A stretch of DNA of 64,000 bases, from contig NZ_CAJGZJ010000011.1 in NCBI RefSeq assembly GCF_904846225.1, positions 28,936 to 92,935 of the forward strand, in the 5' to 3' direction. A program made the translations under genes and the position numbers. The stretch is from Psychrobacter immobilis (GTDB lineage Bacteria > Pseudomonadota > Gammaproteobacteria > Pseudomonadales > Moraxellaceae). The notes under the pieces were generated by a model. The model was given only the letters and a program-made list of their open reading frames with translations. It was not told the DNA's origin and did no database searches. The first letter of the stretch is position 1. The number at the start of each line of letters is the position of its first letter. Below, piece after piece: positions 1-9,560 of the stretch.

Positions 1-707
1 TCATTAACGTTTGGGGCGCTGACCATCATGGTTACGTGCCACGGGTAAAAGCGGCTTTGTTGGCGTTGGGGATTGATGCAGAGCGTCTTGATGTGGTACT
101 TGTGCAGTTCGTGGCGTTGTGGCGCGGTAGTGAAAAAGTGCAAATGTCGTCGCGTTCTGGTCAGTTTGTCACCTTACGTGAGTTGCGTGCTGAAGTCGGT
201 AATGATGCCGCGCGTTTTTACTACGTAGCGCGTAAGCCTGAGGTACATATTGATTTTGATTTAGAGCTTGCCAAATCACAAAGTAAAGACAACCAAGTTT
301 ATTATATTCAATACGCGCATGCACGCGTGTGCCGAGTATTAGAAAAACTACAAAACAGTGGCCTTGTGGTAGATGATGCGATTGGTTTGCAGCAACAAAA
401 TCTGCTCAGCGCACCCAATGAAGATGAGTTGATTAAACTGCTAGCAGGATATCCTGCGACATTGCTACGAGCAGCGACAGGCTATGAGCCACATGTTCTG
501 ACCAATTATCTCAAAGAGTTGGCAGCGCTATTTCATGGCTGGTATGATACTAACCGTATTTTGCCAGTGAGCCTGACCTCAGGTGAAGCGCCAAGTCAGG
601 AAGAAGTTGAGCTGATGCAAGCACGTCTGCGTTTGTCTAAAGCAGTACGCCAAGTATTGGCCAATGGGCTTCGTTTATTAGGATTGTCTGCACCGTCTAG
701 CATGTAG
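1..707 (+). CDS. argS: Arginyl-tRNA synthetase, C-terminal part (partial at window start)
   Basis: ArgS charges tRNA-Arg with arginine in the cytoplasm. The reading frame is already open at base 3 and reads INVWGADHHGYVPRVKAAL, the class I segment in which ArgS enzymes are highly conserved, so the real start lies outside the window. About 234 residues are visible: the end of the Rossmann catalytic core, the stem-contact helices, and the DALR anticodon-binding domain with HARVCRVLEKL and the terminal LRLLGLSAPSSM. The ATG at base 36 sits inside conserved sequence and is not a start. A SPOR-domain gene follows after 66 bp, an order I associate with Moraxellaceae. Family assignment is firm. Confidence 0.95.
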   Translation, partial: INVWGADHHGYVPRVKAALLALGIDAERLDVVLVQFVALWRGSEKVQMSSRSGQFVTLRELRAEVGNDAARFYYVARKPEVHIDFDLELAKSQSKDNQVYYIQYAHARVCRVLEKLQNSGLVVDDAIGLQQQNLLSAPNEDELIKLLAGYPATLLRAATGYEPHVLTNYLKELAALFHGWYDTNRILPVSLTSGEAPSQEEVELMQARLRLSKAVRQVLANGLRLLGLSAPSSM

Positions 708-773
708 TATACATATAGACCAATGAGAGCAATAAATTGATGATAGATAGATTCAGTAGGGAGAACAAGATCC

Positions 774-1580
774 ATGCTAGCCAAAAAACCTAAAGGTGCG
801 ACTGAAAAGCGCAAATCAAGTAGCATATCAGGCTTATTATGGATGTTTGTCGGGGCAGTTTTGACGCTGATGATTGGGGTGTTTATATACCTTTCACCGT
901 TATTCAATTTCAGTCCCGCTGACAGTACCGCTGAGAACGATCCTAATCGGCAGGTACAGCAACGCGTTGAGACTGATACTGATAATAGCGATTACGAGTT
1001 TTACGATATTTTGCCAAATCAAGAGATGGCAACCATCCCTGATGAAAATATCGATGAAACAGGTGATAATGGATTGGGCAGTATCGGTGCTTTTGAGCCG
1101 GACGTGGTCGTCACTCAACCTGATGGCACATCTGCCAACGATACGGGTAACTTTGGTATCGCTGAAAGCACGACGATTGAGCCTAGTCGTGGTAACAATG
1201 CTGGTGCAGCCAATAATAGCGATGATATCGTTATCGTTGAAGAAGATGCTACCTATGATGGCGCGCCAGCGACTGGTAATAGTGGGGCAAATCGAGCTAA
1301 TACAGGGGCAGGTACAGCGAGTGTTCAACCTGCTAAGCCTGCAGCAACCTATATCTTGCAGATTAATAGCTTCGGTGATGCAGATGAAGCAGATCGTCGC
1401 CGCGCCCAAGTGCTCATGGCAGGTGTAGACGCTCGCGTGGTTAAAAACACGACAGGTAATGGGTTACCGATTTATCAAGTGATCTCACGTCCGATGAATA
1501 ATCGTCAGGCCGTGACGACTGCCCAGCAACGTTTACAAAATAATGGTATTGACTCCATTATCGTTGAACAGCGCCGCTAG
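774..1580 (+). CDS. SPOR-domain membrane protein (FtsN-like layout)
   Basis: This 268-residue protein has the layout of a septal peptidoglycan-binding protein: a short basic cytoplasmic N-terminus, one transmembrane helix (about residues 23-46, SGLLWMFVGAVLTLMIGVFI), a long Asn/Asp/Thr-rich linker of low complexity (about 50-185), and a C-terminal SPOR domain (about 190-268, YILQINSFGDADEADRRRAQ). SPOR domains bind glycan strands stripped of stem peptides at division sites. That role is established for the family and inferred here. FtsN is a candidate identity, but the linker does not allow a gene name. The start has GGGAGAACAAG 5 bases upstream. A strong hairpin follows the stop, so the gene ends its transcription unit. 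Confidence 0.85.
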   Translation: MLAKKPKGATEKRKSSSISGLLWMFVGAVLTLMIGVFIYLSPLFNFSPADSTAENDPNRQVQQRVETDTDNSDYEFYDILPNQEMATIPDENIDETGDNGLGSIGAFEPDVVVTQPDGTSANDTGNFGIAESTTIEPSRGNNAGAANNSDDIVIVEEDATYDGAPATGNSGANRANTGAGTASVQPAKPAATYILQINSFGDADEADRRRAQVLMAGVDARVVKNTTGNGLPIYQVISRPMNNRQAVTTAQQRLQNNGIDSIIVEQRR

Positions 1581-1611
1581 ACTCAGTAGGTTGTAGTGGT
1601 TTATTAATAAT

Positions 1612-1638
1612 AAAAAAGCGTCATAATGACGCTTTTTT
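1612..1638 (+). terminator. Rho-independent terminator after SPOR gene
   Basis: A perfect 12-bp stem (AAAAAAGCGTCA paired with TGACGCTTTTTT) closes on a 3-base TAA loop and ends in a T run. The A-run/T-run symmetry means it could work in both directions, but only the plus-strand gene ends here. Confidence 0.88.
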
Positions 1639-1709
1639 ATCGCTGATTTTTAGGAAAAGTGTTTTATCCCATTGGTTTATTTTATCTGATTAAAACCTTC
1701 ACAAAGAGT

Positions 1710-2810
1710 ATGGCTATGACCGTATCTGATTCAGCAACGCCGCCTACTGGCAACGTTAAAGCATTTTTTCAGAAGTATTTTATCGATGCGTTCACTGGCA
1801 TGGCTTTAGGGCTATTTGTTACATTGATTGCGGGTCTTATCATCTCGCAAATTGGTGGCTGGTTCGACCTGCCAGCATTGGTAGCGGTGGGTAAGCTCGC
1901 CTCGATATTGATGGGTGCTGGTATTGGTGTGGGCATTGCTTATTATCTAAAAGCGCCAACGCTAGTGATGCTCAGCTGCTTGGTAGCGGGCATGCTTGGC
2001 GCACACTCTGAAGCGCTGATGGCAGGTACGCTTTTTACGCCGCAAGTGGGTCGACCTGCGACATTTGCAGCGTTGCCTGGCAATCCGATAGGTGCCTATT
2101 TGACTTCTGTATTTGCGTACCGTGCTGGTACTTGGGTCGCTGGCAAGACGAAGCTTGATATTTTATTGATACCATTATTGGTTTGCGCGGTGGCTTTATT
2201 GGTTTGTGCGCTACTTAATCCGCCTATCGTCGCTGGTGTCAACGCGATTGGTCAAGGTATTCAAGCGGCCACTGAGCTACAGCCATTATTGATGGGTATC
2301 GTCATTGCGGTTGTGGTGGGTATTTTATTGACATTACCAACCTCAAGCGCCGCTATCTGCATTGCTATTGGGCTTGGTGGCTTGGCAGGCGGTGCGGCAG
2401 TCGTTGGTTGTGCCGCGCATATGATTGGTTTTGCTGTCGCTAGTTTCAAAGACAATGGTGTTAGTGGTTTGATATCTCAGGGTTTGGGCACGAGTATGCT
2501 GCAAATACCTAACGTGCTCAAAAAGCCTTTAGTACTGTTGCCAGCCGTTATCGCTAGCGCCATCGTTGGGCCTATTGCTACCGTCGGATTTGGGCTGGCT
2601 TGTACGGCTACTGGCGCAGGTATGGGTACTGCTGGTTTGGTTGGGGTCTTTGGTGTCATCGAAGCGTCGCAAGGGATTATGAGTGGTGCTCAGCTGTGGA
2701 CGGCCATTATCTTATTGATGTTTGTGTTGCCCGCGGTAATCGCTGGAGTAGTCGCTTATGTAATGCGTCGTATGGGCTGGCTGGTCGACGGTGACATGAA
2801 ATTGCCTTAA
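1710..2810 (+). CDS. PTS EIIC-type membrane protein (PfoR-like), orphan
   Basis: A very hydrophobic protein of 366 residues with about ten membrane segments, rich in Gly, Ala, Val and Ile. Its repeated glycine-rich helices (LMGAGIGVGIAYYLKAPT, CIAIGLGGLAGGAAVVGCA, GLACTATGAGMGTAGLVGVF) match the PTS_EIIC_2 family, which includes the Clostridium perfringens regulator PfoR. In a PTS, EIIC moves sugar across the inner membrane. No EIIA, EIIB, HPr or sugar gene lies nearby, so the substrate is unknown and a role other than sugar uptake is possible. The frame can be extended to a GTG at 1659. I chose ATG 1710 (or 1716, spaced better from AAAGAG at 1703) because the extension is unlike the rest of the family. 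Confidence 0.75.
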   Translation: MAMTVSDSATPPTGNVKAFFQKYFIDAFTGMALGLFVTLIAGLIISQIGGWFDLPALVAVGKLASILMGAGIGVGIAYYLKAPTLVMLSCLVAGMLGAHSEALMAGTLFTPQVGRPATFAALPGNPIGAYLTSVFAYRAGTWVAGKTKLDILLIPLLVCAVALLVCALLNPPIVAGVNAIGQGIQAATELQPLLMGIVIAVVVGILLTLPTSSAAICIAIGLGGLAGGAAVVGCAAHMIGFAVASFKDNGVSGLISQGLGTSMLQIPNVLKKPLVLLPAVIASAIVGPIATVGFGLACTATGAGMGTAGLVGVFGVIEASQGIMSGAQLWTAIILLMFVLPAVIAGVVAYVMRRMGWLVDGDMKLP

Positions 2811-2818
2811 TGAGTACC

Positions 2819-2963
2819 TATAGTCAGTTCAATATAAAATCGATACGTTAATAATTACGTGCAACTATTATAAATTTTCTTTGCTTGATGTGCCTGCGTA
2901 GACAATTGCGGCGCAAAACTTATCTCAGTAGCATTGTGTTTGTTCTATATTGAATCGACTATA
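2819..2963. repeat. Family A inverted-repeat element (145 bp)
   Basis: Begins with TATAGTCAGTTCAATATAAA and ends with TTGAATCGACTATA, imperfect terminal inverted repeats. The interior has no ORF. The same ends recur at 4214, 9561, 27736, 31470, 43644 and 54721. It begins 8 bp after the PTS-like gene's stop. A TA at the tips suggests TA target duplication, as in Tc1/mariner-derived miniature elements; that part is inference. Confidence 0.8.
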
Positions 2964-2966
2964 TAC

Positions 2967-3002
2967 AAAAAGCCCAGCTACTTTAAATAGCTGGGCTTTT
3001 TT
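2967..3002. terminator. Bidirectional terminator between convergent genes
   Basis: AAAAAGCCCAGCTA pairs perfectly with TAGCTGGGCTTTTT around a 7-base loop. It has A and T runs on both sides and lies between the plus-strand PTS-like gene and the minus-strand dehydrogenase gene, so it can serve both. Confidence 0.88.
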
Positions 3003-3046
3003 ATTTGAATATTTATGGTCTGCTCGTTTAGGAAATTGCTTTTTGC

Positions 3047-4072
3047 TCATCGAGCGGTGCTAGTCTTTTTCTTGCGTCTTGGCTTTAGCTTACGAGAAAT
3101 CGTATTCATATCGTTCAGCACCTTGCTATAACTAGCGGGAAAGACTCGCTGTACCGCATCCACTATTTTGGCGTCATTGCCAATCAAGCAGCGAGTTTGG
3201 TTGGTCGCTGCGGCATGTAGAATAACCCAAGCGGCGTCGCTGGCATCGAATTTTAAAAGCTTGTTAAAACTCTTAATGGCTTTGTCACCAGTATGCATGC
3301 CAACACTACTAACGCTGTCATTACCGCGCGCACTATTGGCGATATTGGTTTTGATGCCGCCTGGATGAATGCAGGTGGCTGACACACCGCATCGCTGAAT
3401 GTCTAGCTCTTGACGCAAGCTTTCAGTAAAGCCACGTACGGCAAATTTGCTAGCATTATAAGCAGAGTATGAAGGCTGAGCAGTTAAACCAAACAAGCTT
3501 GAAATATTAATAATATGACCATTTTCAGAAAACAGGCGCGGTTTGCCATCCTTACTAGCACTACTATCATTTGCCAATGCGCTTTGTTTGACACTGTTTT
3601 TGATTAAGGGTAAAAACGCCTTGGTACCATAAACCACGCCCCAAAAATTGATATCCACCACCCATTCAAGCTCCTCAATACTACAACCTTCTATCGTCGA
3701 GGAGAACGCCACGCCTGCATTGTTAAAGATAAAATTCACCTTGCCATGTTCTGTCATGACATCGCTCGCCCATGCTTCCACCGCTTCATTGTCCGAGACA
3801 TCAACTACCGTTGTTGTCACTTGGACATCGTAGCCGACTAGCAACGCTTTGGTTTGAGTCAGCTGCTCGGCATTGATATCAGAGAGTGCAACATGGCAGC
3901 CCATTTTTGCCAAATGAATCGCCAGCTCGCGTCCCATTCCTGATCCTGCGCCAGTGACAGCGGCGACATGGTCACGGTAATAAGGGGCAATACCATTATC
4001 TTGAGTATTATTTGAGGAAAAGGGTAAATGTTGACGCAATGAAGACGCCATAGCAGTCATATGATTAAGCAT
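3047..4072 (-). CDS. Short-chain dehydrogenase/reductase (SDR family)
   Basis: A 341-residue NAD(P)-dependent oxidoreductase of the classical SDR fold. The cofactor motif TGAGSGMG is at about residues 40-47, NNAG at about 117-120, the catalytic Ser in INISSLFG, and the YxxxK pair (Y205, K209) in YSAYNASKFAVRGF. A loop of about 25 residues before the catalytic Ser (KNSVKQSALANDSSASKDG) is longer than usual. The C-terminal tail is basic (KLKPRRKKKTSTAR). The substrate cannot be read from the sequence; similar proteins are often linked to lipids or alcohols. ATG at 4072 is preferred over the TTG at 4081 because AAAGGA lies 9 bases upstream of it. The gene stands alone. Confidence 0.85.
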   Translation of the reverse strand: MLNHMTAMASSLRQHLPFSSNNTQDNGIAPYYRDHVAAVTGAGSGMGRELAIHLAKMGCHVALSDINAEQLTQTKALLVGYDVQVTTTVVDVSDNEAVEAWASDVMTEHGKVNFIFNNAGVAFSSTIEGCSIEELEWVVDINFWGVVYGTKAFLPLIKNSVKQSALANDSSASKDGKPRLFSENGHIINISSLFGLTAQPSYSAYNASKFAVRGFTESLRQELDIQRCGVSATCIHPGGIKTNIANSARGNDSVSSVGMHTGDKAIKSFNKLLKFDASDAAWVILHAAATNQTRCLIGNDAKIVDAVQRVFPASYSKVLNDMNTISRKLKPRRKKKTSTAR

Positions 4073-4149
4073 AATAAACAATCCTTTGTATTATTAGTAA
4101 TGATATTCACAAGGGTAAATCACGATGGAATACAGCAGCTAACTATTCA

Positions 4150-4213
4150 CTATAAGCGTTGAGAAATATAACTATAAGCGTTAAGAAATATAACCATGAG
4201 CGTTAAAATATAC
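4150..4213. repeat. 22-bp tandem repeat, about 2.9 copies
   Basis: Unit CTATAAGCGTTRAGAAATAA (approximate; full unit 22 bp): copy 1 at 4150-4171 and copy 2 at 4172-4193 differ at one base, and a decayed third copy runs to about 4213. It abuts the left end of the family A element exactly. Confidence 0.8.
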
Positions 4214-4358
4214 TATAGTCAAAACACTCTAAAAACGCCACGGTACTGCTGATATCAATTTTTTGCAGTCTCTGTCTGTAACGGCACAGCAAGTGAGGAA
4301 AATTTATACCAGTAGTATCTGACTATTGATGTATCGACATTACTTTCCACTGACTATA
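4214..4358. repeat. Family A inverted-repeat element (145 bp), inverted orientation
   Basis: Begins TATAGTCAAAACACTC and ends TTCCACTGACTATA. Its reverse complement aligns along its length with the copy at 31470, sharing GATACAT, TTGCTGTGCC, CAGACAGAG and CAGCAGTACCGT. It has the same length as the copy at 2819. Confidence 0.8.
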
Positions 4359-4450
4359 TCTACCTTAGCATGATTTATGATGATGACTGGTCACGATTGA
4401 TAAACGCTGCTGTCATTTTACAATCGCTGATTAATCGCCACTAAAATAGA

Positions 4451-4489
4451 AAAAAAGCGCCTGAGCACAGAATGCCAGACGCTTTTTTT
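4451..4489 (-). terminator. Terminator after clpX
   Basis: Read on the minus strand, AAAAAAAGCGTCTGG pairs with CTCAGGCGCTTTTTTT with one G-U-type pair and an unpaired inner part. A T run follows. It lies about 60 bp after the clpX stop codon. Confidence 0.75.
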
Positions 4490-4550
4490 AACATAGCCAA
4501 TAAATAATCATAGGCTATGTTAATCAAATAAAAGTTAATCTAATAGTACA

Positions 4551-5825
4551 TTAAGCAATTTTTGGAATTTTACCTTCATTAATCACTTCTGCATCAACCA
4601 TAACGGTTTTAGCATTCTTCATAGAAGGCAGCTCGTACATCGTTTCGAGCAGGGCATTTTCTACGATAGAGCGCAAACCACGCGCACCCGTTTTGCGTTC
4701 CATGGCTTTTTTAGCAATCGCATCAAGCGCTTCTTGAGTGAAGCTGATTTCAGCACCTTCCATATCGAACAGATACTTATACTGCTTAACCAGCGCGTTC
4801 TTAGGCTCAGTCAATATCTGAACCAATGCTTCCTCATCAAGCTCTTGTAAAGCCGCTAGCACAGGCAAACGACCAATCAATTCAGGAATCAGACCAAACT
4901 TGATCAAATCTTCTGGCTCAACTTGTTGCAATAAGTCTGAGCTACGACGACTGTCATCTTTTGAGCTGACATCAGCGTTAAAACCAATACCGCCTTTTTC
5001 CGTACGCTGCTGAATCACTTTATCAAGACCGGCAAACGCGCCGCCCACGATGATTAGGATGTTGCTGGTATCAACTTGGATCAGCTCTTGCTGTGGATGC
5101 TTACGACCACCATGAGGGGGGATAGCAGCAACCGTACCTTCGATAAGCTTTAGCAGGGCTTGCTGTACGCCTTCGCCTGACACGTCACGCGTGATAGAAG
5201 GGTTGTCGCCTTTTTTACTGATTTTATCGATCTCATCGATATAGATGATGCCTTGCTCAGCTTTGCTGACATCATAATCAGAGGCTTGCAATAGCTTCTG
5301 TACGATGTTTTCAACGTCTTCACCCACATAACCTGCTTCGGTTAAAGTAGTAGCGTCTGCCATGGCAAACGGCACATCGAGTAGGCGCGCTAAGGTTTGT
5401 GCCAGCAACGTCTTACCAGAACCGGTTGGACCGATCAGTAAGATGTTGCTCTTGGCCAATTCTACCATCGCATCGTCAGCACCGATTTTGGCTTTTTTGC
5501 TGTCACGAGCCAAGGTTTGGCTCACTTTTAGACGTTTATAATGATTATAAACGGCAACCGCGAGTGCTTTTTTAGCAGCGTCTTGACCGATGACGTATTC
5601 ATCAAGCTTGGCGCGCAGCTCTTTTGGCGTTGGTAGCTTTTTATTGACCCACGAGGTATCAATATCGCTATCGTCATCACCGTCTTCTGCACTATCTGCG
5701 ATTAGATCTGTACATAGCTCAATACATTCATTACAGATATTGGCATCGTCAGCGGCGATCAGCTGTTGTACATCACTTTTGGCTTTGCCGCAAAATGAGC
5801 AGTGCGGGGTAGTATCTTCTGCCAT
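4551..5825 (-). CDS. clpX: ATP-dependent Clp protease ATP-binding subunit ClpX
   Basis: ClpX is the hexameric AAA+ unfoldase that recognises tagged substrates and feeds them to ClpP. The 424 residues are the normal length. The N-terminal zinc-binding domain has Cys 9, 12, 31 and 34 (CSFCG and CNEC). Walker A is GPTGSGKT (132-139), the pore loop GYVG (165-168), Walker B IIYIDEID (about 193-200), and the C-terminal small AAA domain contains [13 protein letters not shown]. It lies 109 bp downstream of clpP on the same strand, in the order tig-clpP-clpX seen in many proteobacteria. No lon gene follows in this window; the next gene is the unrelated SDR. Confidence 0.98.
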   Translation of the reverse strand: MAEDTTPHCSFCGKAKSDVQQLIAADDANICNECIELCTDLIADSAEDGDDDSDIDTSWVNKKLPTPKELRAKLDEYVIGQDAAKKALAVAVYNHYKRLKVSQTLARDSKKAKIGADDAMVELAKSNILLIGPTGSGKTLLAQTLARLLDVPFAMADATTLTEAGYVGEDVENIVQKLLQASDYDVSKAEQGIIYIDEIDKISKKGDNPSITRDVSGEGVQQALLKLIEGTVAAIPPHGGRKHPQQELIQVDTSNILIIVGGAFAGLDKVIQQRTEKGGIGFNADVSSKDDSRRSSDLLQQVEPEDLIKFGLIPELIGRLPVLAALQELDEEALVQILTEPKNALVKQYKYLFDMEGAEISFTQEALDAIAKKAMERKTGARGLRSIVENALLETMYELPSMKNAKTVMVDAEVINEGKIPKIA

Positions 5826-5934
5826 AAAAGGCGCTCCTAAAATTTAAAACGTATCAATATTCTGATTGTGTGCATCAATGCCAAAGCAAATAACGCTAAG
5901 GCATTTTATGCTTATCAAAGCTGCTATATCGTAA

Positions 5935-6609
5935 TTATAATGAGTCAGGGCGACGCTTTAATACTTCATCAACCAGACCGTATTCTTTTGCTTCGTCGGC
6001 ATCCAACCAATAATCACGCTCGACATCTTTTTCGATTTTTTCTACTGGCTGACCCGTACGCTCAGCTAAGATCTGATTTAAGCGCGCACGCGTTTTTAGA
6101 ATTTCACGAGCATTAATTTCGATATCTGTCGCTTGACCTTGTGCACCGCCTGATGGCTGGTGAATCATCACACGAGCGTTGGCTAGCGCATAACGCTTGC
6201 CTTTTTGACCCGCCGCCAACAAGAATGAACCCATGCTATAAGCACCGCCCATACAGATGGTCGACACTTCAGGCTTGATGAAGTTCATGGTATCAAAAAT
6301 GGCCAAACCAGCGCTTACAGAACCGCCTGGTGAGTTGATGTATAAATGAATGTCTTTATCAGGGTTTTCAGCTTCTAAGAATAACAGCTGGGCAACAATA
6401 AGATTGGCCATGTGGTCTTCGACTTGACCCGTCAAAAAGATAACGCGCTCACGCAATAGGCGTGAAAAAATATCAAACGAGCGTTCACCGCGTGCTGATT
6501 GTTCGACAACCATAGGCACTAATGCCGCTTGCGTGCTTTGCATTTCGTTGTGTGCACTCATCAGCATATCAAAATGTGGGTTGGCAGTGATGCGATCATA
6601 ATCTGTCAT
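5935..6609 (-). CDS. clpP: ATP-dependent Clp protease proteolytic subunit ClpP
   Basis: ClpP is the serine peptidase that forms the double-heptamer chamber of ClpXP and ClpAP. The 224-residue sequence has the full catalytic triad: Ser125 in [11 protein letters not shown], His150 in VMIHQPSGG, and Asp199 in [11 protein letters not shown]. The substrate-strand glycine motif [12 protein letters not shown] is intact. The N-terminus has a propeptide-like extension before the [19 protein letters not shown] handle region, as in E. coli. Three genes, tig, clpP and clpX, face the same way; a hairpin at 6924-6947 separates tig from clpP, so clpP probably also has its own promoter in the 6610-6920 region. 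Confidence 0.98.
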   Translation of the reverse strand: MTDYDRITANPHFDMLMSAHNEMQSTQAALVPMVVEQSARGERSFDIFSRLLRERVIFLTGQVEDHMANLIVAQLLFLEAENPDKDIHLYINSPGGSVSAGLAIFDTMNFIKPEVSTICMGGAYSMGSFLLAAGQKGKRYALANARVMIHQPSGGAQGQATDIEINAREILKTRARLNQILAERTGQPVEKIEKDVERDYWLDADEAKEYGLVDEVLKRRPDSL

Positions 6610-6923
6610 AAAAATGTCCTGTTTATAAGTACATAGAATAAAGGGATAAAAGTTAGCGAACAGTTAAGCTCTTATTGGTGTTTATCATGATAACTATTGC
6701 TATTTGTTGATAACACAAACTAGATGCAATGATCTAGATGCCGCTAAAAATAATTGAGCTAATGGTAACTTTTTTATGGGAGCAATAGTAACTTTTTCAT
6801 GTGAAAAATTATTTTCTATTAATAATAGAGGTGACTCCCTATTAATAAGGTGTCTGTATGCGTTTATCAAGGGGATTACCGATAAACTGTTCATAAAAAT
6901 AGTGTATTAGTTCTCAATAAAAA
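6610..6923. other. Promoter-side region of clpP, no gene
   Basis: An AT-rich stretch of about 310 bp upstream of clpP. A 64-codon frame on the minus strand (6700-6894) is present but has no ribosome binding site or recognisable family and is not called. No clear sigma-32 promoter could be settled by eye. Confidence 0.5.
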
Positions 6924-6947
6924 TGCCCCAACAAATTTGTTAGGGCA
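6924..6947 (-). terminator. Terminator after trigger factor gene
   Basis: The minus strand reads TGCCCTAACAAATTTGTTGGGGCA followed by TTTTTATTG. The stem is almost perfect with one mismatch pair, giving a compact GC-capped hairpin with a T tail. Confidence 0.82.
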
Positions 6948-7023
6948 CTGTGCTAGGGTATTCTTAGATAGCAATTAGCAATTAGCAATGAGTGCCATTA
7001 AAGGGCAACGTCAAATGGCTAGA

Positions 7024-8367
7024 TTACATGCCTTGCTGTTGTTGTTGCTGAGCGGCTAGCAAGTCTTGGTAGCTAACTTCTTTGTCAGTTACTTTACCTT
7101 GCTCAATCAAATAATCAACCACTTGATCTTCTAATACCACAGACTCAATGTTAGCGCGCTGTTGCTTATCAGTCGTGTAGTACTCGATTACTTCTGCTGG
7201 ATCTTCGTAGTTTTCAGCCGCTTCTTTGATGAAAGTCTCAACGCGTGCTTGATCGACTTCTAAGCCTTTGGTATCGATAACACGAGCAACGATGATGCCA
7301 AGACGGGCAGCACGTAGCGCTTGCTCTTCAAATAGCTCATTTGGTAGCATGTCTTTATCGAAGCTATCAGCATTGGCACCGAACTGCTGAGAAAAACGTT
7401 GCATCATCATGTTACGTTGACGCTCGATTTCTTGCTCTAGCATGGCGCTTGGTACGTCAAACTCGTTCTTTTCTAGCAATGCATCAAAAGTCGCTTGCTT
7501 GACTTGGCTACGCGCCGCATTTTTGATTTCGCGTTCCATGTTTTTGCGTACGTCTTCTTTTAACTTCTCAACGCCGCCTTCTTTTACGCCGAATAGCTCA
7601 AGGAACGCATCGTCGATTTCAGGCAGTTTAGATTTTTCAACCAATTTTAGGGTGATTTTGAACTGTGCTTCTTTACCAGCTAGGTTTTCAGCTTGGTAAT
7701 CTTCTGGGAAAGTCACGTCGATGGTTTTTTCTTCGCCAGCTTTCATGCCTTTGATGCCCGCTTCAAAGCCTGGGATCATCTGATTGCTACCGATAACCAA
7801 TTTGAAGTCCTCAGATGAGCCGCCTTCGAATTTTTCGCCGTCGATAGAGCCTTCAAAGTCAAAAGTAACTTGGTTGTCTTTCGCCGCCATACCTTTCTTT
7901 TCAACGAATTCTTCACGTTGTTTTTGTAGGTTTTCGATCATCGTGTCAACGTCTTCTTCACTAACTTGTGCCGTGTGACGCTCAACTTCGATCTCATCGA
8001 TACCTTGTACGTCTACTTCTGGGAAGATTTCAACCGTCGCTTGATAAACCAAGAAATCGTCTTCTAGTTTTACGTCGTCGATGTTAGGCATGCCAACCGC
8101 GCGGATGTCTTCAGATTTGATCGCTTCAAACACGGTATCACGGATCACATCGTTGATGACTTCTTGTTGAATGCCAGCACCATACTGTGAGCGGATGTGC
8201 GACATAGGGACGTTGCCTTTACGGAAACCGTCAATCTTGGCAGTTTTCGCAACTTGGCGAATACGGCCTTCGACTTTGTTTTGAATTTTTTCAACGGGTA
8301 CTTTAACCGTGAGCTGGGTTTCTTTGTTAGATAGCTTGTTGGTTGTGACTTGTAAATCTGTAGCCAT
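7024..8367 (-). CDS. tig: Trigger factor, ribosome-associated chaperone and prolyl isomerase
   Basis: Trigger factor docks at the ribosomal exit tunnel and shields nascent chains. The 447 residues follow the family plan: an N-terminal ribosome-binding domain with the signature [17 protein letters not shown] (about residues 47-63), a central FKBP-type PPIase domain (about 160-245, including [22 protein letters not shown]), and an alpha-helical C-terminal domain. The C-terminus ends in a glutamine run ([10 protein letters not shown]), a small peculiarity. It is the first gene of the tig-clpP-clpX group on the minus strand and has its own terminator. Confidence 0.97.
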   Translation of the reverse strand: MATDLQVTTNKLSNKETQLTVKVPVEKIQNKVEGRIRQVAKTAKIDGFRKGNVPMSHIRSQYGAGIQQEVINDVIRDTVFEAIKSEDIRAVGMPNIDDVKLEDDFLVYQATVEIFPEVDVQGIDEIEVERHTAQVSEEDVDTMIENLQKQREEFVEKKGMAAKDNQVTFDFEGSIDGEKFEGGSSEDFKLVIGSNQMIPGFEAGIKGMKAGEEKTIDVTFPEDYQAENLAGKEAQFKITLKLVEKSKLPEIDDAFLELFGVKEGGVEKLKEDVRKNMEREIKNAARSQVKQATFDALLEKNEFDVPSAMLEQEIERQRNMMMQRFSQQFGANADSFDKDMLPNELFEEQALRAARLGIIVARVIDTKGLEVDQARVETFIKEAAENYEDPAEVIEYYTTDKQQRANIESVVLEDQVVDYLIEQGKVTDKEVSYQDLLAAQQQQQQGM

Positions 8368-8861
8368 GTTAATTACACCTTTAAGATTAAATCGTACTTT
8401 GGATTAAATAGTACTTAGGGTTAAATGATAATAGACAAACCGTGCCGCAAATTACGGGCGTGTACGACGGTTGCCGTTGGAATAAATAGGGGATAGTGAT
8501 AAGCTCGCCACTTCAAAATCAACACCAGTAGCAATCGCCGCTGACACCAAAATGTGAAACTGTCGCTGTTATAAACGCTATCAAATATCAATAATAAACC
8601 GCAAATGTGCTGCATAATAACGCTTTTTGGTGAATTATACAGTCAAATAACGGCTTTCAACAAAATTTTAAAAGTAGAACAGTATAATCTATCTGCTTAT
8701 TAAAGTAAAAATTATCTCTTTATCGTCAATTTACTTTGAATCTGTCACATCGTCAATCTCGCTTAAATTACGATTTGTACATCTGCGCTCAATTTTCTTG
8801 TATCAGCATTATGCGTGTTGAATCGACTAGAAGCGTAAGGTTTTAATTATTAAGGTTTAAC
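8368..8861. other. Upstream region of tig, no gene
   Basis: 494 bp between tig and rdgB, both on the minus strand. It must hold the tig promoter. A 64-codon minus-strand frame (8421-8615) has no coding character. TTGAATCGACTAG at about 8818-8830 resembles the right end of family A elements, but no left end was found. Confidence 0.5.
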
Positions 8862-9521
8862 TTATAAAGCCAGCTGCGCCAATAATTGCTGAATCGCCTG
8901 ACCGCGATGGCTAATCTGGTTTTTATTTTTAGCGCTTAAGCTTGCCGCGGTTGCCTGCATATCAGGTAACCAAAACAGGGGATCATAACCAAAGCCGCCA
9001 TCACCAAGCGGCGCTTCTAAAATCTCACCGTGCCACAGACCTTGGGCGATAATTGGCAATGGATCGTCGGCATGGCGCACCATGGCCAATACGCACACAA
9101 ACATACCCGTGATAGGCGTGTTTGGTTGCGTTTCTCGGATAGGCTGTAAGTCAGCGATGAGTTTGGCGTTATTTTTGCCATCATTGCCGTGCTCGCCTGC
9201 ATAACGGGCCGAGTAAATGCCGGGTGCATTGCCCAATACTGGCACACAAATTCCTGAATCATCAGCGATAGCAGGCAATCCGCTGAGTCGGCTGGCATGA
9301 CGCGCTTTGATAATGGCGTTTTCTACAAAACTCAAGCCATCTTCAATCGCATCTTCGATATCGAGCTGACCTTGCGGGATGATCGTCACATCCAAATTCG
9401 CGTCGCTAAACAATCTTTTGAACTCAGCCAATTTGCCTTTATTATTACTGGCGAGCACCCATTGTTTACTCGATTCTGCTGTGGCTGTTGCATCGGTTTG
9501 ATTGGTGTTTGTCGTACTCAT
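8862..9521 (-). CDS. rdgB: RdgB/HAM1 family non-canonical purine NTP pyrophosphatase
   Basis: This enzyme hydrolyses dITP, ITP and XTP to monophosphates, which keeps deaminated purines out of DNA. Family signatures are VLASNNKGKLAEF near the N-terminus, the metal site LPAIADDSGICVPVLG, YSARYAGEHGNDGKNNAKL, and the C-terminal HRGQAIQQL. From ATG 9521 the protein has 219 residues, slightly longer than E. coli RdgB because of a Thr/Ala-rich leader. The frame stays open to 9599, but those extra codons translate the end of a family A repeat (LLTYRFYFELT), so the longer start is rejected. GGACAG precedes ATG 9521. Confidence 0.94.
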   Translation of the reverse strand: MSTTNTNQTDATATAESSKQWVLASNNKGKLAEFKRLFSDANLDVTIIPQGQLDIEDAIEDGLSFVENAIIKARHASRLSGLPAIADDSGICVPVLGNAPGIYSARYAGEHGNDGKNNAKLIADLQPIRETQPNTPITGMFVCVLAMVRHADDPLPIIAQGLWHGEILEAPLGDGGFGYDPLFWLPDMQATAASLSAKNKNQISHRGQAIQQLLAQLAL

Positions 9522-9560
9522 AGTGTCTGTCCAGCATTGGTTATTTATCAGAATGTGCTT

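Larger units (their letters stand above)
4073..4550. other. Gene-free stretch filled with repeats
   Basis: The 478 bp between the SDR and clpX hold, in order, the likely SDR promoter region, a 22-bp tandem repeat (4150-4213), a family A element (4214-4358) and the clpX terminator. No ORF with coding character and no RNA gene was seen. Confidence 0.7.

Noticed and set aside
874..1428. 184-codon open frame on the plus strand inside the SPOR gene
   Set aside because: It is another frame of the Asn/Asp-rich linker, has no ribosome site and no recognisable family.
6700..6894. 64-codon minus-strand frame upstream of clpP
   Set aside because: No Shine-Dalgarno site and no coding character; the stretch is AT-rich spacer.
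8421..8615. 64-codon minus-strand frame upstream of tig
   Set aside because: Random-looking composition and no start signal; probably non-coding.
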